Source of the DNA: DASTSN01 sp035549175
GTDB taxonomy: Bacteria > Bacteroidota > Bacteroidia > Chitinophagales > Chitinophagaceae
NCBI GenBank assembly: GCA_035549175.1
Contig: DASZRL010000023.1
Location: 1 to 29,184, forward strand
DNA length: 29,184 nt
Direction: 5' to 3'
Shown here: positions 23,418 through 29,184 of the stretch, piece by piece
Layout of the letters: every line of letters starts with the position of its first letter
How positions within the stretch are numbered: the stretch's first letter is position 1
Translations under genes and position numbers: made by a program
Notes under the pieces: model-generated
The model's database searches: none
What the model was told of the DNA's origin: nothing
What the model saw: only the letters and a program-made list of their open reading frames with translations

Positions 23418-26084
23418 TTAGAGGGCCGCAAGGCTTTCCTCGATTATTTTAATCCTGGCTTCCGCGTCGGCCTTCTTTTTTTGTTCCAACGCGATGATCT
23501 CGGGCTTGGCATTCTGAATAAAACGTTCGTTACTCAGTTTTTTATCTACGGACAACAAAAATCCTTTCAGGTAGTCGAGGTCCTTTTCCAGCTGCTGCCG
23601 CTGGGAAACCGGGTCGATCGCCGATTCGGTTTCCAGGTAAAACTTGTCCCTGCCGACCACGACGGCAAACGTATGGGGAACGGGCGTATTCACCAAGGAC
23701 AGCGTACCGGCGTTCACCTGTTTTAACAAAATGGCGCGGATGGGCTCCAGGGAGGGGCCTCCCCCGGCCTGAACATACAGCTGGACGACCTCGCGGGGTT
23801 TGATCTGGTTTTTGTTGCGGGCATCGCGCAGGGCGGAGATGATTTCCTTGAGCCGTTCCCCTTCGGCCAGCAGGCCCGTGTCGGGGGCGGCCGCTGCCGG
23901 AAAAGGCCGGATTGTCAGGTCATCGCCATCGGGGCGTTGCCGCAGGCTATGGTACACCTCCTCGGTAAGGAAGGGCATGAAGGGGTGCAGCAGTTGCATC
24001 AGCTGCTCGAAGTAATCCAGGGTGTGTCGGTAGACCGGTTCATCCACGGGCTGGTCCTGCCCGGGTTTGACCCATTCCAGGTACCAGCTGCAGAAATCAT
24101 CCCAGATCAGGGAGTAGACCAGCTTGAGGGCCTCGCTGAGGCGGAACTCGGCAAACAGGCCGTCCAGATCCGAGCGGGCCTGGCGCAGGCGCTGTTCGAA
24201 CCAGCGCACGGCAAAGGGAAGGTCCCCGCCGGCTCCCGGATCCGACGGCCGTACGCGTGGCTCCCAGGAACGCACCAGTTTAAGGGCGTTCCAGATCTTG
24301 TTGATGAAGTGGCTGCCCTGTTCATTGCTGGATTCGTCCCAGAGCAGGTCATTGCCGGCCGGCGAGGCGATCAGGATACCGAAGCGTACGGCATCGGCGC
24401 CGTACTGGTCGATCAGGGCCAGCAGGTCCGGGGAATTGCCCAGGCTCTTACTCATTTTGCGGCCCTGCTTGTCGCGCACGATGCCTGTAAAATATACGTC
24501 GCGGAACGGCAGCTCCTTCATGTATTCAAAACCTGCCATGATCATGCGCGCTACCCAGAAAAAGATGATCTCCGGCGCCGTGACCAGGGTGCTGGTCGGG
24601 TAATAGTACCGCACGTCGGCATTGCCGGGGTGACTGAGTCCCTTAAACACCTCGAAGGGCCAAAGCCAGGAGGAAAACCAGGTGTCCAGGCAATCCTCGT
24701 CCTGAACCAGGGGGCTTCCCGGGTCGGGCAGCTGCCCGAATTTGTACTGGTAGACCTGGATGGCCTCTTCTTCGCTGGCAGCCACGACATAATTGCCGCG
24801 GGCATCATACCAGGCCGGGATACGGTGGCCCCACCAGAGCTGGCGGCTGATGCACCAGTCCTTGATATTTTCCATCCAGTGCCGGTACAGGTTGCGGAAC
24901 TTGGCGGGATGAAACCGGATGTCCCCGTCCACTACCGCATTCAGGGCCGGGCCCGCGAGTTTTTTCATATCCACCCACCACTGGAGACTGAGGCGGGGTT
25001 CCACCACGGAGTCGGTCCGCTCCGAGTAGCCTACTTCGCTCTGGTAGTCTTCAGTGCGTACCAGGTGCCCGCGTTCGGCCAGGTCGCGGACGATTTTCTT
25101 GCGTGCGGCGAACCGGTCCTCGCCCACATAGATCTGGGCGGCCTCGCTGAGCGTGCCATCCTCGTTCAGGACGTCGACGGTTTCCAGGCCGTGCTTCTGG
25201 CCCAGCTGGTAGTCATTCATGTCATGGGCCGGGGTGACCTTGAGGGCACCCGTCCCGAAATCCATGGTTACATATTCATCAGTGATGATGGGGATGCGGC
25301 GGTTGATCAGGGGGACATACGCAAAACGCCCGTGCAGGTGCCGGTAGCGTTCGTCGCCGGGATGGACGCAGATGGCCGTGTCGCCCATGATGGTCTCGGG
25401 GCGCACCGTGGCGATGACAATACTGTTGGAGGCCCCGCCGTCCAGGGGCAGGGGTTTGCCGTCCGGGCCCTCCAGCTGGTAGCGCAGGTAATACAACTGC
25501 TGCTGGGTGGGTCGGCGGATCACCTCCTCGTCACTCAGGGCCGTCCGGGCCCGGGGGTCCCAGTTGATCATGCGTTTGCCCCGGTAGATATATCCTTTGT
25601 TGTAGAGGTCCACAAAAACCCGGATGACGCTGCGGTAATAGTCCGGGTCCATGGTAAAGGCCGTCCGGTCCCAGTCCAGGCTGCACCCCAGCTTGCGCAA
25701 CTGCTGCAGGATGATGCCACCGTATTTTTCCTTCCACTCCCAGGCGTAACCCAGGAACTCCTCGCGGCCGAGCTGACTCTTGGCGATACCCCGTTCCCGC
25801 AGCATCTGGACCACCTTGGCCTCCGTGGCAATGGAAGCGTGGTCGGTGCCGGGTACCCAGCAGGCGTTCTTACCCTGCATGCGGGCGCGGCGTACCAGGA
25901 TATCCTGGATCGTGTTGTTCAGGCAGTGTCCCATATGCAGGACCCCTGTCACATTGGGAGGGGGTATCACGACCGTGTACGGCTCACGCTGATCGGGGGT
26001 GCTGTGGAAATAGCGCTTTTCCAGCCAGTGGCTGTACCATTTCTGTTCGCTGTAGCTGTGATCAAAATTCCGGGATAGTTCCAT
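23418..26084 (-). CDS. valS: Valyl-tRNA synthetase
   Basis: The 888-residue product charges tRNA-Val; the window also holds a tRNA-Val gene at 29109. The class I signatures are HMGH (residues 50-53, PPPNVTGVLHMGHCLNNT) and KMSKS (543-547). The editing domain lies between about 200 and 350, and the anticodon-binding region follows KMSKS (WNALKLV). The last 60 residues form the coiled coil seen in ValRS (KDLDYLKGFLLSVDKKL, then EQKKKADAEARIKII). Length is normal. The minus-7 box TAAATTTG at 26092-26099 stands only seven bases before the ATG, so the message would be leaderless or nearly so. The PAP2 gene follows. Confidence 0.96.
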   Translation of the reverse strand: MELSRNFDHSYSEQKWYSHWLEKRYFHSTPDQREPYTVVIPPPNVTGVLHMGHCLNNTIQDILVRRARMQGKNACWVPGTDHASIATEAKVVQMLRERGIAKSQLGREEFLGYAWEWKEKYGGIILQQLRKLGCSLDWDRTAFTMDPDYYRSVIRVFVDLYNKGYIYRGKRMINWDPRARTALSDEEVIRRPTQQQLYYLRYQLEGPDGKPLPLDGGASNSIVIATVRPETIMGDTAICVHPGDERYRHLHGRFAYVPLINRRIPIITDEYVTMDFGTGALKVTPAHDMNDYQLGQKHGLETVDVLNEDGTLSEAAQIYVGEDRFAARKKIVRDLAERGHLVRTEDYQSEVGYSERTDSVVEPRLSLQWWVDMKKLAGPALNAVVDGDIRFHPAKFRNLYRHWMENIKDWCISRQLWWGHRIPAWYDARGNYVVAASEEEAIQVYQYKFGQLPDPGSPLVQDEDCLDTWFSSWLWPFEVFKGLSHPGNADVRYYYPTSTLVTAPEIIFFWVARMIMAGFEYMKELPFRDVYFTGIVRDKQGRKMSKSLGNSPDLLALIDQYGADAVRFGILIASPAGNDLLWDESSNEQGSHFINKIWNALKLVRSWEPRVRPSDPGAGGDLPFAVRWFEQRLRQARSDLDGLFAEFRLSEALKLVYSLIWDDFCSWYLEWVKPGQDQPVDEPVYRHTLDYFEQLMQLLHPFMPFLTEEVYHSLRQRPDGDDLTIRPFPAAAAPDTGLLAEGERLKEIISALRDARNKNQIKPREVVQLYVQAGGGPSLEPIRAILLKQVNAGTLSLVNTPVPHTFAVVVGRDKFYLETESAIDPVSQRQQLEKDLDYLKGFLLSVDKKLSNERFIQNAKPEIIALEQKKKADAEARIKIIEESLAAL

Positions 26085-26091
26085 AAAGCCG

Positions 26092-26099
26092 CAAATTTA
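26092..26099 (-). promoter_or_regulatory. Minus-7 box TAAATTTG for valS
   Basis: This is a full TAnnTTTG match, but only seven bases separate it from the start codon at 26084, against 16-25 at the other full-match promoters here. Confidence 0.5.
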
Positions 26100-26144
26100 C
26101 CGGCTTTTGGGTAGATGAGGAAACCCGTCGGCAGGGTTGGGAAG

Positions 26145-26561
26145 TCAGGACATCTTGTTTTTCACCTCTTCACAAATGTACTGCCCGCCTCCGTGTACTT
26201 CCAGGATGGCGCGGGTCATTTCCTGAAAGGATGAGTTTTTGGTTACATAACCCCGTGCCCCGGATTCCAGCATTTTGCGGGCGTAGGTGGGCTGGTTGTT
26301 CATGGAAACCCCGATGACCCGGATGCCCTGGTTGGCGGCCGTGATGCGCTGGGTGGTTTCAAACCCGTTCATGGGGGACATGTTCACGTCGATCAGCATG
26401 ACGTCAGGTATGAGATCCAGGGCGCTGTCAATGGCCTGCGCCCCGTTGGCGCATTCCCCGATAATGACAAATCGTTCGTCCTGCTTGAATAAAAGGCTCC
26501 AGGATTCCCGGACAAGTTGGTGGTCATCTACGAGAATAATTCGGATCGGCGGTTGGCTCAT
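26145..26561 (-). CDS. Receiver-domain response regulator without output domain
   Basis: The 138-residue product is a single receiver domain. Asp12-Asp13 (LVDDHQ) bind magnesium, Asp58 (LIDVNM) is the phosphorylation site, Ser86 (GVSMNN) and Lys108 (GYVTKNS) are the switch residues. The sequence is of the NarL/FixJ type, including the end GGGQYICEEV, which normally leads through a short linker into a LuxR-type DNA-binding domain. Here the protein stops eight residues later, and no helix-turn-helix frame follows in the 60 bases before valS. It may be a natural single-domain regulator acting by protein contact, or the remnant of a longer gene. No histidine kinase gene is in the window. Confidence 0.9.
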   Translation of the reverse strand: MSQPPIRIILVDDHQLVRESWSLLFKQDERFVIIGECANGAQAIDSALDLIPDVMLIDVNMSPMNGFETTQRITAANQGIRVIGVSMNNQPTYARKMLESGARGYVTKNSSFQEMTRAILEVHGGGQYICEEVKNKMS

Positions 26562-27016
26562 CAGTAGTGCAGGTTTTGACTTCAGGTGTTACCGGGACGG
26601 AAATTCGCGGCAAAAAAACTATGCGTTCATATCAGGGTCAATAGGCGGGAGGGGTAGCCGGGATACGGGTGACCAGTATGCCAGGCGGGACCCTGCCGGG
26701 TTTATGGTAGTAGAGCGCTTAACCAATTGATTCTTATCCTATTGATTAGTAGGGCCGGGCCGGTTAAGGCAGGGTATCGGAAAATCCCCTATTCTCCAAT
26801 AGTAAAAATACTGAAAACTAAAGTAGTATTACTTAGTTGATTTACCAAATAAGGGAGGTAATTTTTTTATAATCTTCAAGCAGGCAAGCGGCTAACTACA
26901 GGATGCGGGCGGTGTCCGAAAGGTTGGGCCGGGCGGGCTTTGGTGGCCGGGAGCCGGATACGCCGGGGCCCGGCCGCATGGCAATTTTTTGTAGTTTCCG
27001 GTTTAAACAACACCTG
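26562..27016. other. Gene-free region with AT-rich centre
   Basis: About 455 bases between divergent genes hold no protein frame that I can support. From about 26720 to 26880 the DNA is much richer in A and T than its surroundings. It contains ATTGATT twice (26726-26732 and 26741-26747, 15 bases apart) and an AT-rich imperfect inverted repeat at 26816-26838 (AACTAAAGTA/TTACTTAGTT). These may be control sites for the response regulator or esterase gene; no full-consensus promoter is seen. Confidence 0.5.
26816..26838. repeat. AT-rich imperfect inverted repeat
   Basis: AACTAAAGTA and TACTTAGTT pair with one bulged A around a short GTAT loop. There is no T run directly after it, so an operator is as likely as a terminator. 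Confidence 0.35.
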
Positions 27017-27748
27017 ATGCAAAAGGAAATCACCTCCTGGTACAGTCCGGCCCTGAACAAGGAAATGCCGGTAGCTGTCTACGGTCATTATGGTTTCGCC
27101 CTGCTGATGATTCCCACGGCTGCCGCAGACTACCTGGAATACGAACGCTTCGGCCTCATCGAATCCATACAGCCTTTCATCGATGCCGGCAGGCTGAAGG
27201 TCTATTCCGTCAACAGTATCAATACGGAGAGCTGGCTGAATGACGGCATGGAACCGCGTCACAAAATCCTGCGCCACCGGCAGTACAATGATTACATCAC
27301 CGGGGAGGTCCTGCCCTTCATCCGCAACCACAGCAGCTGGGATACCCCCGTGATCGCCTGCGGGGCCTCCTTCGGGGCGCTGCACAGCATGAACCTGTTC
27401 CTGAAACGCCCCGACCTTATTAACGGGGTGATTGCCATGAGCGGCGTATACGACCTGACTGAATACACCAAAGGGTATTACGACGAAGATGTCTATTTCA
27501 ACAGCCCCCAGCATTTTATGTCTAACCTGAGCGATCATGCGATCCTGGAACAGATTCGCCAGAGCCAGCACATACACATCCTGGCCGGCAGCGGGGCCCA
27601 TGAGGACCCGGAAGCCTCCCGGCGCTTCGCCGGCATACTCTATAGCAAAGGAATCTGGTATGAGCTGGACATCTGGGGACCCGAATGGCCCCATGACTGG
27701 AATACCTGGCGGGCCATGCTGCCGCATTACCTGGGAACCCGATTCTAA
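27017..27748 (+). CDS. Alpha/beta-hydrolase esterase (COG4947 type)
   Basis: From the ATG at 27017 the product has 243 residues. It has the alpha/beta-hydrolase nucleophile elbow GASFGA (Ser118), a likely acid Asp197 in GSGAHEDPEA, and His226 in EWPHDW. The opening QKEITSWYSPALNKEMPVAVYG and the strand FALLMIPTAAADYLEYERFG fit the cytoplasmic esterase family related to enterochelin esterase/EstA. No signal peptide is present. The frame is open 38 codons further upstream, but that part is low-complexity Gly/Arg-rich and outside the family. The substrate is unknown. The stop codon overlaps the stop of aat on the other strand. Confidence 0.85.
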   Translation: MQKEITSWYSPALNKEMPVAVYGHYGFALLMIPTAAADYLEYERFGLIESIQPFIDAGRLKVYSVNSINTESWLNDGMEPRHKILRHRQYNDYITGEVLPFIRNHSSWDTPVIACGASFGALHSMNLFLKRPDLINGVIAMSGVYDLTEYTKGYYDEDVYFNSPQHFMSNLSDHAILEQIRQSQHIHILAGSGAHEDPEASRRFAGILYSKGIWYELDIWGPEWPHDWNTWRAMLPHYLGTRF

Positions 27749-28425
27749 TGGCCTGACCGGCCCCGCGCGGACTCGGCCTCCCCGGTGAGTTCCCGGAGCA
27801 GCTCCAGGAATCGGCTGCGCGCGATCATGCGGGCCCCCAGGCTATCCAGATGGGCTGTATAGACCTGACAGTCGATCAGGGCTACCTGCTCGGCCTGCAG
27901 CTGGTGCACATAGCGGACAAAGGCCAATTTGGAGGCATTCGCCCGGAGGCTGAACATGCTTTCCCCGAAGAATACCCGGCCCAGCCGCAGGCCATAGAGG
28001 CCACCCACCAGCTGGTCCTCCTGCCAGACTTCGGCGCTGTGCGCGATGCCCAGTTCGTGGAGCTGGATATAGGCCTGTTCCATCTCGCCGGTTATCCAGG
28101 TTCCATCCTGGCCGGCGCGCGGCACCGTCCGGCAGGCCCGGATGACCTGGGAGAATGCCTGGTTCACCGTAAAGCGCCAGGCCGTGCGGCGCAGCAGCGT
28201 GCGCATGCTCCGGCTCACCCGCAGTTCCTCCGGGAACAGTACGAACCGGGGGTCAGGCGACCACCATAGAATGTAATCCCCCTCGTACCAGGGGAAGATG
28301 CCCTGGCGGTAGGCAAGCAGCAAGCGGGGCACGGAGAGATCTCCGCCGATCGCCAGCAGCCCGTCGGGCTCGGCCTCCCGGACCGGGGGAAAGACCAGTT
28401 TGTCACTGAGAACGCTGACTGCCAT
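27745..28425 (-). CDS. aat: Leucyl/phenylalanyl-tRNA--protein transferase
   Basis: The 226-residue product attaches Leu or Phe from aminoacyl-tRNA to the N-terminal Arg or Lys of proteins, marking them for ClpS-ClpAP. Family marks are FPPVREAEPDGLLAIGGDLS, the stretch LLLAYRQGIFPWY, WWSPDPRFVLFP, TWITGEM, and the end GRVFFGESMFSLRANASK and LIDCQ. Length is normal. The adaptor gene clpS lies 101 bases upstream on the same strand, so both halves of the N-degron pathway are side by side. A TACTTTG sequence ends five bases before the ATG and may be a promoter, but its spacing is not standard. Confidence 0.95.
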   Translation of the reverse strand: MAVSVLSDKLVFPPVREAEPDGLLAIGGDLSVPRLLLAYRQGIFPWYEGDYILWWSPDPRFVLFPEELRVSRSMRTLLRRTAWRFTVNQAFSQVIRACRTVPRAGQDGTWITGEMEQAYIQLHELGIAHSAEVWQEDQLVGGLYGLRLGRVFFGESMFSLRANASKLAFVRYVHQLQAEQVALIDCQVYTAHLDSLGARMIARSRFLELLRELTGEAESARGRSGH

Positions 28426-28526
28426 GACTCAAAGTACGGACCCCGGAACGCCGGCTCCAAATTTTAATCGAAGATTTTACCCGGGGATAAGTAAGGGTGC
28501 GGAGAGGAATCACCGGAGGCAGGTGA

Positions 28527-28826
28527 TCATTCCGTCATCACCTCCACGGTGGCCCCGATGCCCCGTTCGGTAATGGCGTCGCAGAGTGGTTTAAGCTCCT
28601 CGTAGCTGCCTTGTTTGACGGCGTATTTGCCCCGGAAATGGATGATATAAGAGCATTGCTCGGCCTGTTCGTAGGAGTGGCCGCAGACCTCCATGAGGGT
28701 TTCGATGACCCATTCAAAGGTGTTCACCTCATCATTCCAGACGATCAGGTGACAGGGTTCGTCCACCGAGGTGAGCAGCTCCGTTTCTTCCCGGAATTGG
28801 GTATGTGTATCGTGGTGGATGGCCAT
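28527..28826 (-). CDS. clpS: ATP-dependent Clp protease adaptor ClpS
   Basis: The 99-residue product delivers N-degron substrates to ClpA/ClpC. The N-degron pocket is visible: Asn31-Asp32 (VWNDEVNTFEWV) and His63 (IIHFRGK), matching Asn34-Asp35 and His66 of E. coli ClpS. The helix EQAEQCSYIIHF and the end ATVEVMTE complete the fold. The threonine-proline of the usual NDxxTP motif is replaced by NT, a common variant. The minus-7 box TAGTTTTG lies 16 bases before the ATG. The aat gene follows at 101 bases. Confidence 0.93.
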   Translation of the reverse strand: MAIHHDTHTQFREETELLTSVDEPCHLIVWNDEVNTFEWVIETLMEVCGHSYEQAEQCSYIIHFRGKYAVKQGSYEELKPLCDAITERGIGATVEVMTE

Positions 28827-28843
28827 GCAGGAAAGCTTCCTGC
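28827..28843. repeat. Perfect inverted repeat abutting the clpS start codon
   Basis: GCAGGA and TCCTGC flank AAGCT directly before the clpS ATG, between it and the minus-7 box. It covers the expected transcription start, so it may be an operator or a partial leader hairpin. Confidence 0.4.
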
Positions 28844-28850
28844 AAAACTA
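28843..28850 (-). promoter_or_regulatory. Minus-7 box TAGTTTTG for clpS
   Basis: This is a full TAnnTTTG match, 16 bases before the ATG at 28826. The region 28851-29060 upstream is GC-rich, with no gene that I can support. Confidence 0.5.
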
Positions 28851-29060
28851 TATAAAAATTGGCGCTTCCGGTAGCGTAAATCTACCGGGCGTGGGCCGGG
28901 AAGGCGGGCGGGGCACCGGGCGGGAAGCAAACTAACCGGCTGAGCAGCAGTGGCTAATCCAGCATAAGCCCGGCCCGGCTCCCCGGTTACCCGCCGACCG
29001 ATAACTCCCGGTGGTTGGCCTGACGGGCAGTCCGGAGTTACTTGGCATGGAGTAAAAAAA

Positions 29061-29091
29061 TTTGTCTGGAAAATACAGCCCCTTATCTTTG
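29061..29091 (+). promoter_or_regulatory. Bacteroidota promoter for tRNA-Val
   Basis: TTTG at 29061-29064 and TATCTTTG at 29084-29091 are separated by 19 bases, matching the housekeeping Bacteroidota sigma promoter in both parts. The tRNA begins 17 bases after the box. Confidence 0.8.
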
Positions 29092-29108
29092 CACTCCCAT
29101 TGAAAATC

Positions 29109-29183
29109 GGGAGTTTAGCTCAGCTGGTTCAGAGCATCTGCCTTACAAGCAGAGGGTCGGCGGTTCGATCCCGTCAACTCCCA
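29109..29183 (+). tRNA. tRNA-Val (anticodon UAC)
   Basis: The 75-base gene folds as a full cloverleaf: acceptor GGGAGTT/AACTCCC, D stem GCTC/GAGC, anticodon stem TCTGC/GCAGA with loop CTTACAA (anticodon TAC), T stem GGCGG/CCGTC with loop TTCGATC, discriminator A. Base 29184 is C, possibly the first of an encoded CCA that the window cuts off. It reads GUA codons, and GUG by wobble. Further tRNA genes may follow outside. Confidence 0.97.
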
Positions 29184-29184
29184 C

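Noticed and set aside
23937..26078. Open frame of 713 codons antisense to valS
   Set aside because: It is the mirror of a well-identified valS gene, with no recognisable domain.
28745..28930. 61-codon frame covering the start of clpS
   Set aside because: It is out of frame with clpS and spans its promoter; no sign of coding.

Overview
The window reads as ordinary chromosomal DNA of a GC-rich member of the Bacteroidota, most like the Chitinophagaceae. The grounds are the protein families (large PIG-L deacetylase beside a sodium:solute symporter, DUF2911, Chitinophaga-type Crp/Fnr, an ECF sigma factor overlapping a TonB/carboxypeptidase-like protein, DUF6580), the near absence of Shine-Dalgarno sequences, and repeated TAnnTTTG minus-7 promoter boxes at gene starts. 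The taxonomic call is inference; no rRNA gene is present. I see no phage, transposase, CRISPR array, toxin-antitoxin or defence operon.

Layout. 1-3118 (+): the end of a PIG-L deacetylase gene, two tiny membrane-protein genes and a sodium:solute symporter, apparently one translationally coupled operon closed by a hairpin. 3154-6008 (-): a DUF2911 protein, then an ECF sigma factor whose gene overlaps a membrane protein with TonB-like C-terminus. 6009-6219: a gene-free stretch with several hairpins and a plus-strand terminator, a candidate small RNA. 6220-9270: a Crp/Fnr regulator (-), a hexapeptide acyltransferase (+), and a lipoprotein-xerD pair (-). 9356-11754 (+): a YkgJ-type cysteine-cluster protein, mannose-6-phosphate isomerase and a DUF6580 membrane protein. 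11882-14764 (-): a PP-loop ATPase, RNase HI and an acyl-CoA carboxylase carboxyltransferase. 15014-16747 (+): a GMC oxidoreductase. 16847-18172 (-): S-adenosylhomocysteine hydrolase. 18305-19815: a small conserved protein (+), and an overlapping prsW-GNAT pair (-). 19927-22755 (+): a 942-residue predicted zinc-peptidase/beta-propeller/outer-membrane-barrel fusion. 22766-26561 (-): a PAP2 phosphatase behind valS, and a receiver-only response regulator. 27017-29183: an esterase (+), then aat and clpS (-), the two partners of the bacterial N-degron pathway, and tRNA-Val(UAC) with a textbook Bacteroidota promoter, cut by the window end just after its discriminator base.

Most genes are housekeeping. 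The parts most worth a second look are the 942-residue fusion protein, the structured intergenic region at 6009-6211, the two micro-genes between the deacetylase and symporter, and the sigma/TonB-like pair. Start codons were moved from the longest-ORF start where a minus-7 box, signal peptide or family N-terminus argued for it (symporter, lipoprotein, PP-loop ATPase, RNase HI, carboxyltransferase, GMC oxidoreductase, PrsW, PAP2, esterase).
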